Positions 1 through 6,376 are shown, numbered from the stretch's first letter. The stretch: 11,626 bases of DNA from Acidobacteriota bacterium (GCA_003131705.1 PKUY01000325.1:1-11626); one strand, 5' to 3'. A program made the numbers and translations. Notes: generated by a model from the letters alone, not told the origin.

Positions 1-2
1 AT

Positions 3-1124
3 TTCATCGAGCACATGGTGTTCAAGGGCACATCGCGGCGCACGGCGGAAGACATCGCGCGCGAAGTCGATCGTGTCGGCGGAATGCTGGACGCGTTCAC
101 CGGCAAGGAAATGGTCTGCTTCAACACGCGCGTCCTGGACGAACATCTCCCGAAAGCCTTCGACGTTCTCGCCGACATCGTCCTCGATCCAAAATTCGCC
201 GACGAGGACATCTCGCGCGAGCAGTCCGTGGTCATCGAGGAAATCCGCATGACGCAGGACAATCCCGAGGACCTCGTCCACGAGCTTTTCACGCAAAATT
301 TCTGGAGCACGCATGCGTTGGGCAAGCCAATCCTGGGCACGGCCGAAACGGTCGGAGCATTCACGCGCTCTGCGCTGCAAAAATGGTTTCAGCAATACTA
401 CGCGCCCAATCATTTGGTGATTACTGCGGCGGGGCACCTCACGCACGCGCAGCTCGTGGATCTGGTCTCCGAACGTTTTGCGAAGCTTGAGCGTTCCGAA
501 AACGGCGCTACCGACCCGAAGCCCGAAGCCGCGTCGCACATCACTTTGCGCACCAAGCACGAACTCGAGCAGGTGCACATCTGCATGGGCGTTCCGGCGC
601 TGCCTCTCACCGATCGCCGCCGCTTCGCCGTTTCGGTGCTCAACAATATTCTCGGCGGCGGCATGTCCTCTCGCCTGTTCCAAAATATCCGCGAGCGGCA
701 GGGCCTGGCCTACTCCATTTTCAGCGAGATGAATTCGTATCGCGACGTAGGCTCGCTCTCGGTCTACGCGGGAACCTCTCTTGAAACCGCCGCGCAAGTC
801 GTGCGCTCGATCCTCGACGAATTCCGCCGCATCAAGGACGAGCCTCTCGACAATGAAGAGATGCGCCGCGCGAAGGACCATCTGAAGGGCGCCACGCTGC
901 TTGCACTGGAAGGTTCCGGCTCGCGCATGAGCACCCTCGCTCGCTACCACCTCTATTTCGGCCGCCACTTCTCGACCGATGAGCTAATCGCCATGCTCGA
1001 GTCCGTCACCGCCGAGGACGTTCAGGAGATCGCGCGCGAGTTCTTCGAGCCCAACCGCATTGCCGCTTCCGTAGTCGGCAACCTCAACGGCTTCGAGCTC
1101 ACCCGGGATCAGCTAAGCTTCTAA
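3..1124 (+). CDS. M16 family zinc metallopeptidase (pitrilysin/insulinase-like), 5' truncated
   Basis: This is the C-terminal 373 residues of a processing-protease-like M16 peptidase. The reading frame is open from the left edge. The first visible residues are FIEHM, and the two bases before them fit the end of a His codon, so the inverted zinc motif HxxEH is cut by the window edge. The third ligand should be a Glu in the EEIRM block near residue 79. The second half contains the family's LGGGMSSRLFQNIRE block, followed by GLAYSIFSE, the usual C-terminal M16 substrate-binding half. Members of this size are about 420 residues, so roughly 45-50 residues are missing to the left. Bacterial M16B proteins usually act on peptides or targeting sequences; the substrate here is unknown. 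The gene ends with TAA and no clear terminator follows. The family call is firm, the biological role is not. Confidence 0.93.
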   Translation, partial: FIEHMVFKGTSRRTAEDIAREVDRVGGMLDAFTGKEMVCFNTRVLDEHLPKAFDVLADIVLDPKFADEDISREQSVVIEEIRMTQDNPEDLVHELFTQNFWSTHALGKPILGTAETVGAFTRSALQKWFQQYYAPNHLVITAAGHLTHAQLVDLVSERFAKLERSENGATDPKPEAASHITLRTKHELEQVHICMGVPALPLTDRRRFAVSVLNNILGGGMSSRLFQNIRERQGLAYSIFSEMNSYRDVGSLSVYAGTSLETAAQVVRSILDEFRRIKDEPLDNEEMRRAKDHLKGATLLALEGSGSRMSTLARYHLYFGRHFSTDELIAMLESVTAEDVQEIAREFFEPNRIAASVVGNLNGFELTRDQLSF

Positions 1125-1150
1125 CTCTAGTGGGCTGCCTCTATTTTGTT

Positions 1151-1176
1151 CTCCACGTCCTCTGCGTCTTGCGGTG
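1151..1176 (+). repeat. Dispersed GCAGAG-type intergenic repeat, copy 1
   Basis: The plus strand reads CCTCTGCGTCTTGCGGTGA at its core (1159-1176), which on the other strand is a TCACCGCAAGACGCAGAGG word. The same CCTCTGCGT core recurs at 2981-2989, followed there by TCTCTGCGGGG. I recall this ACCGCAGAG-GACGCAGAG type of sequence as a widespread intergenic element in several phyla. Membership is judged by eye only. It sits between the M16 gene and the hpnH promoter. Confidence 0.5.
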
Positions 1177-1255
1177 ATCGTTGTTCCTTGGCCTTGCTTC
1201 CTGGTCGTCATGGAGTCCATAGGCACCTTTAGGCACGCCTCGCTGAAACCCTGGG

Positions 1256-1284
1256 TTCACAGGACCTCTCGAACCCGGTATGAT
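1256..1284 (+). promoter_or_regulatory. Sigma70-type promoter of hpnH
   Basis: TTCACA (1256-1261, one mismatch to TTGACA), a 17-bp spacer and TATGAT (1279-1284) are preceded by GG, giving an extended GGTATGAT. The predicted transcription start is about 1291, leaving a leader of roughly 48 nt. The GAGGGA ribosome-binding site at 1330-1335 is immediately before the ATG at 1339. Confidence 0.6.
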
Positions 1285-1338
1285 AAGAGCTTCACCATAA
1301 GGTTCCATAGACGTGTTGTACCAGCCAGCGAGGGATAG

Positions 1339-2439
1339 ATGGGCGTACCTGTATCGCAAATGTGGACGGTGGCGTCTTACGTCATCGGCCAGCGCATGAA
1401 AGGCCGAAAACAGTATCCGCTCGTGCTGATGCTCGAACCGCTGCTCCGCTGCAACCTCGCCTGCGCCGGTTGCGGGAAAATTCAATACCCCGCGCACGTG
1501 CTGAAGAAGAATCTGTCCCCCGAGGAATGTTTCCGCGCGGTGGACGAATGCGGCGCGCCAATGGTCAGCATCCCCGGCGGCGAGCCGCTGATGCACCCGC
1601 AGATTCCCGAAATCGTAGCTGGACTCGTCGCGCGCAAGAAATACATCTACCTTTGCACCAACGCGCTGCTGCTCGCCAAACGCCTCCACGAATTCACACC
1701 CAGCAAATATCTTTCGTTTTCCGTTCACATGGATGGCCAGCGCGAGCACCACGATTTCTCGGTCTGCCGCGAGGGCACCTATGATAAGGCCGTCGAAGGT
1801 ATCCGGCTCGCGCTTCAGCGCGGCTTCCGCGTCACCACGAACACAACCCTCTTCGAGGGCGCCAATCCGGAGAGCGTGCGCCAGTTCTTCGACGACATGA
1901 TGGACCTCGGCGTCGAAGGCTTGATGCTTTCACCCGGCTACACCTACGACAAAGCCCCGGATCAGCAGCACTTTCTCAGCCGCAACAAAACGCGCCAGCT
2001 CTTCCGCCAGATTCTGAGCAACCGCCCCGAAAAGTGGCGATTCAATATGAGCCCGCTTTTCCTCGAGTACCTGATGGGCAAGCGGAATTACAAATGCACG
2101 CCCTGGGGCATGCCCACCTACAACATTTTCGGCTGGCAGAAGCCCTGCTACCTGCTGCAGGACGGATACGCCGACACGTTCGACGAGCTGATGCGCGAAA
2201 CCGAATGGGATCGCTACGGCACGGAGAGCGGCAATCCCAAGTGCGCGAACTGCATGGTCCATAGCGGTTACGAAGCAAGTGCCGTAAACCATACCTTCAG
2301 CTCGATTGGCGGCTTTTTGGCTACGGCTCGCGCCACATTGTTTAACAAATATAAAGATCCCGGAGCAATCGGCGGCCCGCCCAGCAGCCCTGCAGATCAC
2401 TCCGGACAGCTCGTGCAAATCGCGGTGCCGAAGGCGTAG
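1339..2439 (+). CDS. hpnH: HpnH, adenosyl-hopene transferase (radical SAM)
   Basis: HpnH joins a 5'-deoxyadenosyl group from SAM to a hopene to make adenosylhopane, the first step of side-chain extension of C35 hopanoids. The 366-residue protein has the radical SAM cluster motif CxxxCxxC at C38, C42 and C45, the SAM-binding GGEPL at 80-84, and the FSVHMDG strand typical of HpnH. The C-terminal third carries additional cysteines, including a KCANCMVHSGYE block. These match the DUF3463-type tail of the family, and the length is normal. The ATG is supported by a GAGGGA ribosome-binding site and an upstream promoter. No other hopanoid gene (shc, hpnG, hpnN) is visible, so the gene is separated from a hopanoid cluster here. 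A small gene follows 15 nt downstream and is probably cotranscribed. Confidence 0.92.
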   Translation: MGVPVSQMWTVASYVIGQRMKGRKQYPLVLMLEPLLRCNLACAGCGKIQYPAHVLKKNLSPEECFRAVDECGAPMVSIPGGEPLMHPQIPEIVAGLVARKKYIYLCTNALLLAKRLHEFTPSKYLSFSVHMDGQREHHDFSVCREGTYDKAVEGIRLALQRGFRVTTNTTLFEGANPESVRQFFDDMMDLGVEGLMLSPGYTYDKAPDQQHFLSRNKTRQLFRQILSNRPEKWRFNMSPLFLEYLMGKRNYKCTPWGMPTYNIFGWQKPCYLLQDGYADTFDELMRETEWDRYGTESGNPKCANCMVHSGYEASAVNHTFSSIGGFLATARATLFNKYKDPGAIGGPPSSPADHSGQLVQIAVPKA

Positions 2440-2454
2440 CAAGACCTCAATTCC

Positions 2455-2877
2455 ATGTCGGAACCCAACACCACCCCCGACGAACGCCTCGGCACTGTCC
2501 ACGAAAATCTGGAAGGCTGGATTCCCAGCACTGCTACCGAATCTGAAATCCGCGCGGCCCTCGAGAAGGCATTCGACTATCGCGGCGACGTAACCATCAC
2601 CCTAAAGGACGGCCGCGCCATCGAAGGCTACTTATTCGACCGCAAGATCAAAGGTCCCCGGCTATCCGACTGCGCGGTGCGCCTGATACCCAAGCCGAAA
2701 GATCCGAACGACCAGCCTGAGAAACTTTCCGTGCCCTATAGTGAAATCGCGGCGCTCGCGTTCACCGGACGCGACACCGCCGCCGGAAAAAGCTTCGCCG
2801 CATGGGTCAAGAAGTACAACGAAAAGAAAGCCTCCGGCGAAACGAATATAGGCATCGACTCCGAAGCCCTCGACTAG
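2455..2877 (+). CDS. Unrecognised 140-residue protein downstream of hpnH, possible Sm/SH3-like barrel
   Basis: I do not recognise this family. The protein is soluble and charged, with no signal peptide or membrane segment. Residues about 25-45 (ESEIRAALEKAFDYRGD) look helical. Then come short predicted strands: VTITLKDGRAIEGYLFDR, CAVRLIPKP and LSVPYSEIAALAF. The pattern of a Gly in a turn after 'LKDGR' and a later strand pair resembles small Sm-like or SH3-like barrels, which is inference from pattern only. The C-terminus is a Lys-rich helix (GKSFAAWVKKYNEKKA). It starts 15 nt after hpnH with no strong Shine-Dalgarno sequence, suggesting translation coupled to hpnH. Codon use matches its neighbours, so it is very likely a real gene. 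A role in hopanoid metabolism would be a guess from position. Confidence 0.8.
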   Translation: MSEPNTTPDERLGTVHENLEGWIPSTATESEIRAALEKAFDYRGDVTITLKDGRAIEGYLFDRKIKGPRLSDCAVRLIPKPKDPNDQPEKLSVPYSEIAALAFTGRDTAAGKSFAAWVKKYNEKKASGETNIGIDSEALD

Positions 2878-2970
2878 CCCCTCCGGCCGCGAGCCAACTC
2901 CTCTCACCCTGTCTTTGTTTGCCTTGGCTCCCGTTGTTCTGCTTTGCCTCCCCGCGTTTTGCCTCTGGCT

Positions 2971-3000
2971 CCTCTGTCTTCCTCTGCGTTCTCTGCGGGG
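2971..3000 (+). repeat. Dispersed GCAGAG-type intergenic repeat, copy 2
   Basis: Tandem-like words CCTCTGTCTT, CCTCTGCGTT and CTCTGCGGGG lie in a strongly pyrimidine-rich spacer (2878-3070). The core CCTCTGCGT is shared with the copy at 1159-1167. Translation across it gives a spurious LCVLCGE-like peptide. The remainder of the 2878-3070 spacer shows no gene, no clear promoter and no terminator. Confidence 0.55.
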
Positions 3001-3121
3001 AGCGCCGCTTTCCTTCTTGCGCTGAGCATTCCTGTGCTCATTGTTCTCTCCGCCTTCCTTTTTCCTTTGACGCCTCGCTCGCGCTCTGCCAATATCCTCG
3101 CGTCACCCGGAGAAACGTCTC

Positions 3122-3949
3122 ATCTCGTTCCGCATATCTATTCTGGCCTCTGGCAGCACGGGCAACTGCACGTTGCTTGAGACGGAAAGTACGACTCTCC
3201 TCATTGACGCCGGCCTCGGCCGCAAGGAAATGCTGCGGCGATTCGAAGCGATCGGCCGGGCGCGTCCCGAACGCGTCGACGCCGTCCTCATCACTCACGA
3301 GCATTCTGATCATTCCACCGGCGTCGCACAAATGGCGCGCGAATGGAACTGCCCCGCGTATCTCACCGAGCCCACGCACCGCGAAATCCTGAAAATGTTC
3401 GCTGACGATCCCGAAAACCCCGGAAGGAAAGCCAAGATCGAGCGCGTCGAATACATCCAGCCCGGTGAGCGTTTCGAAATCGGCGACATTGAGATCAATT
3501 CGTTCTCGATCCCGCATGACGCAGCCGATCCTGTCGGCTACTGCTTCCGAAAAAATGGCGTGAAAGTCGCGATTGTCACCGACCTCGGCTACCTGCCCGA
3601 GCTTGTGAAGCAGCACCTTCGCGAAGCCGACTTCCTGATCCTCGAATCGAACCACGACCTCGAGATGCTCAAGATGGGCCCGTATCCGTGGCACATCAAG
3701 CAGCGCGTGATGAGCCGCACCGGCCATCTTTCAAACACAATCGTCAGCGATTTCCTCGCCGATTCCGAAGTCTTCGACGCGCGTGCGCGCCACATCGTCC
3801 TCGCACATCTCTCCGAGCAAAATAATAATCCCGACGTCGCCCGCATCTCCGCCGCCGAAGCCTTGGGCCGCCGCGGCTGCGATTTCGCCTTTGGCGGCAC
3901 ACTGCACATCGCCTCCCAGCGCACCCCCCTGGGTCCCTTCGATCTATAA
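3122..3949 (+). CDS. MBL-fold metallohydrolase of the WalJ/YycJ type; start codon uncertain
   Basis: This is a metallo-beta-lactamase-fold hydrolase. The zinc motif HEHSDH is encoded at 3296-3313. A further His lies in the SIPHDAADP block and an Asp in IVTDLGY. HLSNTIVSD and IVLAHLSEQNNNP complete the YycJ-like pattern. WalJ/YycJ proteins are small cytosolic nucleases or phosphodiesterases, so a nucleic-acid substrate is likely but inferred. The first canonical start is TTG at 3173, which would begin inside the protein. The same frame upstream encodes ILASGSTGNCT (3140-3172), the family's conserved N-terminal strand and loop. The frame is open only back to a TGA at 3068-3070 and contains no ATG, GTG or TTG. 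I place the start at ATC 3122 because GGAG at 3109-3112 lies 9 nt before it and the length then fits. CTG at 3086, or a mutated start codon, are alternatives. The family is secure; the start is not. Confidence 0.85.
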   Translation: MSFRISILASGSTGNCTLLETESTTLLIDAGLGRKEMLRRFEAIGRARPERVDAVLITHEHSDHSTGVAQMAREWNCPAYLTEPTHREILKMFADDPENPGRKAKIERVEYIQPGERFEIGDIEINSFSIPHDAADPVGYCFRKNGVKVAIVTDLGYLPELVKQHLREADFLILESNHDLEMLKMGPYPWHIKQRVMSRTGHLSNTIVSDFLADSEVFDARARHIVLAHLSEQNNNPDVARISAAEALGRRGCDFAFGGTLHIASQRTPLGPFDL

Positions 3950-3968
3950 TCGCCACCAGGAGAACTTT

Positions 3969-4283
3969 TTAGGCGTCGACTGTGCGTTTCCATCGCTTGA
4001 AGATTTGGCGAAACAGTCTCTTCGGATTCGTCGCCAACCGGTACGCGATAGCCGCAGGATAGAGAACCGGCATCAAGTACCAGTAATGCTTCTGGAAAAA
4101 TCTGGGTATCACCGTGTCATGTGACGGCGAAGCCGAATTCGTGAGCACAATCGTCTTTAGTCCCGTAAGGTATTTCGGCGGCACGTACCGGAGCAACATC
4201 TTCACGATTTTCAAGGCATGGATGGGCGACGAGTAATCCTTATGGGCTTCGACAATCTCTAGTCCGCGAGCTTGCTCGGGCAT
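3969..4283 (-). CDS. Unrecognised 104-residue protein, possibly an internally deleted metallopeptidase relative
   Basis: The reading frame has protein-like composition and lies directly after the M50 peptidase gene on the same strand and in the same frame. No ribosome-binding site precedes the ATG at 4283. The frame is open back to the M50 stop codon and upstream codons also look protein-like (RRIPRVVEFRPRQYRA), but contain no ATG, GTG or TTG. The N-terminal half has a helix-rich GLEIVEAHKDYSSPIHALKI segment and a strand, LKTIVLTN. The C-terminal part has HYWYLMPVLYP followed by a basic tail. From memory, larger proteins carry similar flanks around a HELGHH zinc site, and here that middle is absent. 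This points to a remnant, but I cannot confirm the homology. It may also be a genuine small basic protein. It converges on the MBL gene with a 19-nt gap. Confidence 0.45.
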   Translation of the reverse strand: MPEQARGLEIVEAHKDYSSPIHALKIVKMLLRYVPPKYLTGLKTIVLTNSASPSHDTVIPRFFQKHYWYLMPVLYPAAIAYRLATNPKRLFRQIFKRWKRTVDA

Positions 4284-4364
4284 CGCGCGGTATTGTCGCG
4301 GACGGAATTCAACAACACGAGGAATTCGACGAATCGCGTTCCTGTAGTCTCTTCGTATTTGCCG

Positions 4365-5282
4365 TTACAGCCCCGGCGGCCCGGTCACCGGCGCAATCCA
4401 CTCGCGCAGCGGATGTGCGCGGCCGCACTCGAGACATTTCGTGGTGTCGTACCGGGACCCGCAACGGGGACACACGCCTTGCGCTTCGAAGATATCGAAT
4501 GGCTTCCCGCAATTCCCGCAGCCCCAAAGTTCCCCAATCGTCGGCGCGGTTTTGCATGACGGGCACGCAAACCCCTCGCGACGCGGCAGCTTTTCTAATT
4601 TCGACAACGCTCGCGCCTGCTGCAATCCGCTCCAGCAATTCATCAGGATGAACGCGGAGATAAGACCAAACCAGGCCGATTGGCTCCGCACCGCCAGGAA
4701 AATCAGCCCGGCCACGCCGACGAACCCGATCACCGTAACCGCCATCAAGCTCCGCGCGCGTCCCACGACAAACCAGAGCAAAGACCGAAGAATCTGGCCG
4801 CCGTCCAGCGGATAAATTGGCAGGATGTTGAAAACCAGCAGCACCACGTTAATCAACTCGACGGAGTGCAGCCACCTCGCGAAATTAGGCATCGTCTCCG
4901 CCCACCCCGCCGAGGCGCTCAACATGCCGAGCCCATACAGGATCGGAATGAGCGCCACATTCACCAGAGGACCAGCCGCGATGCTCCAGAGCGTGGCGCC
5001 CGGCCGCGGCGGCGGATTCACATACGCCACTCCGCCGAGCGGCCACAGCACGATCTGATTTGCGGCTCCTCCCACCGAGCGGCACGCCAGCGCGTGTCCG
5101 AACTCATGAATCATCACGATCAAAAATAGCGCCAGGTACTCCAGCACGTTCCAGGTGACCGACGAGTACTCCTGCGACCGGCTGCTGACTTCATACGCTG
5201 CAAACAAAAGCCACGACCAATGCAAAAACAGATCGATCCCGGCGAAGCGGAACAGGCGTATGGATCCTTGGCGAATGTTCAT
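4365..5282 (-). CDS. Site-2-protease-like M50 membrane metallopeptidase with C-terminal zinc ribbons
   Basis: This 305-residue integral membrane protease belongs to the family that cuts substrates within or near the membrane. The zinc motif HEFGH is at 59-63 in the segment FLIVMIHEFGHALA. The second conserved site, FNILPIYPLDGG, is at 151-162, with Asp160 as the expected third ligand. Hydrophobic segments lie around 13-30, 48-66, 100-120, 143-157, 182-198 and 203-218. The protein then leaves the membrane and carries four CxxC pairs at 240/243, 255/258, 271/274 and 283/286, which resemble two zinc ribbons. That soluble tail is not part of the catalytic core and may bind a partner or substrate. 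The ATG at 5282 gives the usual short cytosolic N-terminus; upstream ribosome-binding signal is weak. The substrate is unknown. The family call is firm. Confidence 0.92.
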   Translation of the reverse strand: MNIRQGSIRLFRFAGIDLFLHWSWLLFAAYEVSSRSQEYSSVTWNVLEYLALFLIVMIHEFGHALACRSVGGAANQIVLWPLGGVAYVNPPPRPGATLWSIAAGPLVNVALIPILYGLGMLSASAGWAETMPNFARWLHSVELINVVLLVFNILPIYPLDGGQILRSLLWFVVGRARSLMAVTVIGFVGVAGLIFLAVRSQSAWFGLISAFILMNCWSGLQQARALSKLEKLPRREGFACPSCKTAPTIGELWGCGNCGKPFDIFEAQGVCPRCGSRYDTTKCLECGRAHPLREWIAPVTGPPGL

Positions 5283-5342
5283 GCGGCAAGCTTATAACAC
5301 AACGTTGCTGAGCAATGAGTCGAGGCTTCTTCGATCGAGCAG

Positions 5343-5516
5343 ATGGCGGAGACTAACAAGCGACTAGAAGACGCTGAGGGCAGATTCGTGTCCGCAGCAA
5401 TTCCAGAGGAACTTAGCTTCATTTCTGGCCGCTACTTCACAAACACCGTTGAGCTGGACCACTGCATGGAAGTTCGGGACACGATGGAGGCCGAGTGCTT
5501 ACGCGCACACCAATAA
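5343..5516 (+). CDS. Possible 57-residue acidic small protein
   Basis: An intact ORF runs from ATG 5343 to TAA 5514-5516. The peptide is acidic, with a plausible amphipathic C-terminal half (HCMEVRDTMEAECLRAHQ) that contains two Cys. The middle reads ELSFISGRYFTNTVELD, which is protein-like rather than low complexity. Only a weak purine stretch (GAGCAG) precedes the ATG. I do not recognise the family. It lies 60 bp from the divergent M50 gene and converges on the DUF3309-like gene. It could be a real small gene, a fragment of a larger one, or chance. Confidence 0.35.
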   Translation: MAETNKRLEDAEGRFVSAAIPEELSFISGRYFTNTVELDHCMEVRDTMEAECLRAHQ

Positions 5517-5575
5517 CCGAGGCGATTCCTTGCGCGAATCGGCCTCCCGCCTGTTCGAACTCGATCCTAACGAAG

Positions 5576-5728
5576 TCAGCGCAACCCGCCGACCAGGTAC
5601 ACGATCAACACAATGAGCAGGACTGTCCCAACGACTCCGAGGCCCCCGCCTCTTCCCCATCTTGAATAGCCGTAATAGCCACCGCCTCCACCAAACAACA
5701 GCACCAAAATGATAATCATCAACAGCAT
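5576..5728 (-). CDS. DUF3309-type small glycine-rich membrane protein (50 residues)
   Basis: The 50-residue peptide has a clear three-part design. There is a hydrophobic N-terminal segment (MLLMIIILVLLF), a glycine- and tyrosine-rich linker (GGGGGYYGYSRWGRGGG, 13-29), and a second hydrophobic segment (VVGTVLLIVLIVYLVGG, 32-48). That arrangement matches the small DUF3309 proteins common in proteobacteria and acidobacteria. Their function is not established. The start is well supported by AGGAG (plus-strand 5736-5740) 7 nt before the ATG. The gene stands alone with a palindrome about 77-92 nt upstream of its start. Longer antisense or shifted frames over this segment have lower-quality composition. 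The two-segment layout suggests a hairpin in the inner membrane, which is inference. Confidence 0.85.
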   Translation of the reverse strand: MLLMIIILVLLFGGGGGYYGYSRWGRGGGLGVVGTVLLIVLIVYLVGGLR

Positions 5729-5735
5729 CGGAGAT

Positions 5736-5740
5736 CTCCT
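5736..5740 (-). promoter_or_regulatory. Shine-Dalgarno sequence that fixes the DUF3309-like start
   Basis: On the minus strand AAGGAGAT (AGGAG core) lies at the optimal distance before the ATG at 5728. It is the strongest ribosome-binding site in this gene-poor stretch and supports translation of the 50-residue peptide rather than the overlapping longer frame. Confidence 0.75.
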
Positions 5741-5804
5741 TCAACGTTAAGCACGTTCACCGTTCATCGGCAGCCAGATGATAGAGCATGCGCGAACCGC
5801 TATC

Positions 5805-5820
5805 TGTCCTGTTCAGGACA
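5805..5820. promoter_or_regulatory. 16-bp palindrome, candidate operator
   Basis: TGTCCTG-TT-CAGGACA has perfect 7-bp arms around a 2-nt centre, the form expected for a dimeric repressor or activator site. It lies 77-92 nt upstream of the DUF3309-like start on the minus strand. The regulator is unknown and I could not place a convincing -35/-10 pair beside it. Confidence 0.4.
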
Positions 5821-6225
5821 AGTTGCACATTGTTTGACGCACCTGCCAGTGGGAAAGCAATTCCGCATATCGTTCACTTCAAGATATTCGGAACGGGAGG
5901 TCATTCGCTGTGCCATCAATCAGGCGTTAGTTGGCTCTGTTGAGATTGCGGCCTCGCCTTGCTTGTCCGGGACGCGCTTGGCGGGTTAGTCATTCTGGGC
6001 GGAGCGTCGGGATGCGTAGCCGAAGCGCGTCTTTTGCGCCCCGGACGGGTTCTCCGGGGAATCTCTCTTCGACGTTGCCGAAAACAGGGATGTCAGCAGA
6101 TCCGCGTGAGCTCTAAGAGTCCTGGTACACGTCGCGGGATCGAAATGGCCTCTTTCTCGTCAGGACGTCCCCACTCGCGCGATTCAGGCCGTTTGGGACG
6201 GGTCGAACGAGATTGGCCGACCGCT

Positions 6226-6306
6226 CTACTCGACAATGAGTGCCGGGTAGAAAGTGATCCAACTTATTGAAAACAAAAGACGGAGACACGCGCTACTCGA
6301 CAATGA
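6226..6306 (+). repeat. 14-bp direct repeat CTACTCGACAATGA, two copies
   Basis: The exact 14-mer occurs at 6226-6239 and 6293-6306, offset by 67 bp. Both copies have GC-type bases just upstream (gctCTACT and gcgCTACT). The first copy is followed by GTGCCGGGTAGAAAGTGATCC. On the other strand that reads GGATCACTTTC..CCGGCA, reminiscent of the repeated short ends of IS21-like elements. No transposase is present. The repeat is seen directly; the insertion-sequence link is a weak inference. Confidence 0.45.
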
Positions 6307-6348
6307 AATGAGAGGGTATAGTGAGGCATTGGGGCTCCGCTAGCGGAC

Positions 6349-6376
6349 TTGGGACGCTCAACTTTTCGGGTATGAT
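6349..6376 (+). promoter_or_regulatory. Sigma70-type promoter of purB
   Basis: TTGGGA (6349-6354), a 16-bp spacer and TATGAT (6371-6376), preceded by GG to give GGTATGAT. The predicted start of transcription is near 6383, leaving a leader of about 40 nt that contains a small GGGA/TCCC hairpin (6383-6394). Confidence 0.55.

Larger units (their letters stand above)
5742..6345. other. Gene-poor stretch between the DUF3309-like gene and the purB promoter
   Basis: I see no convincing gene on either strand. Open frames of about 60-100 codons starting at 5931 and 5959 overlap in different phases, are rich in Arg, Ser and Gly, and lack ribosome-binding sites or recognisable motifs. The stretch does contain a 16-bp palindrome (5805-5820), a 14-bp direct repeat (6226-6239 and 6293-6306) and a possible insertion-sequence end (about 6226-6262). 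It most likely holds regulatory DNA plus degraded accessory sequence. Confidence 0.5.

Noticed and set aside
1141..1752. 203-codon minus-strand frame over the start of hpnH
   Set aside because: It is the antisense of hpnH plus the dispersed repeat. The plus strand has a complete radical SAM protein.
2802..3392. 196-codon plus-strand frame across the spacer and MBL gene
   Set aside because: It overlaps the MBL gene in another phase and is Ser/Arg/Leu-rich with LCVLCGE from the repeat; no family motif.
3944..3949. TATAAT at the end of the MBL gene
   Set aside because: No -35 hexamer at a suitable distance and no plus-strand gene follows; it includes the stop codon.
5305..5315. TTGCTGAGCAA palindrome near the M50 start
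   Set aside because: Only 5-bp arms, which are expected by chance; no repeat nearby.
5499..5744. 81-codon minus-strand frame overlapping the DUF3309-like gene
   Set aside because: Another phase of the same DNA. The 50-residue frame has the well-placed AGGAG and a recognisable membrane-peptide layout.
5931..6270. Two overlapping plus-strand frames in the gene-poor stretch
   Set aside because: Arg/Ser/Gly-rich, no motif, no ribosome-binding site, and mutually exclusive phases.
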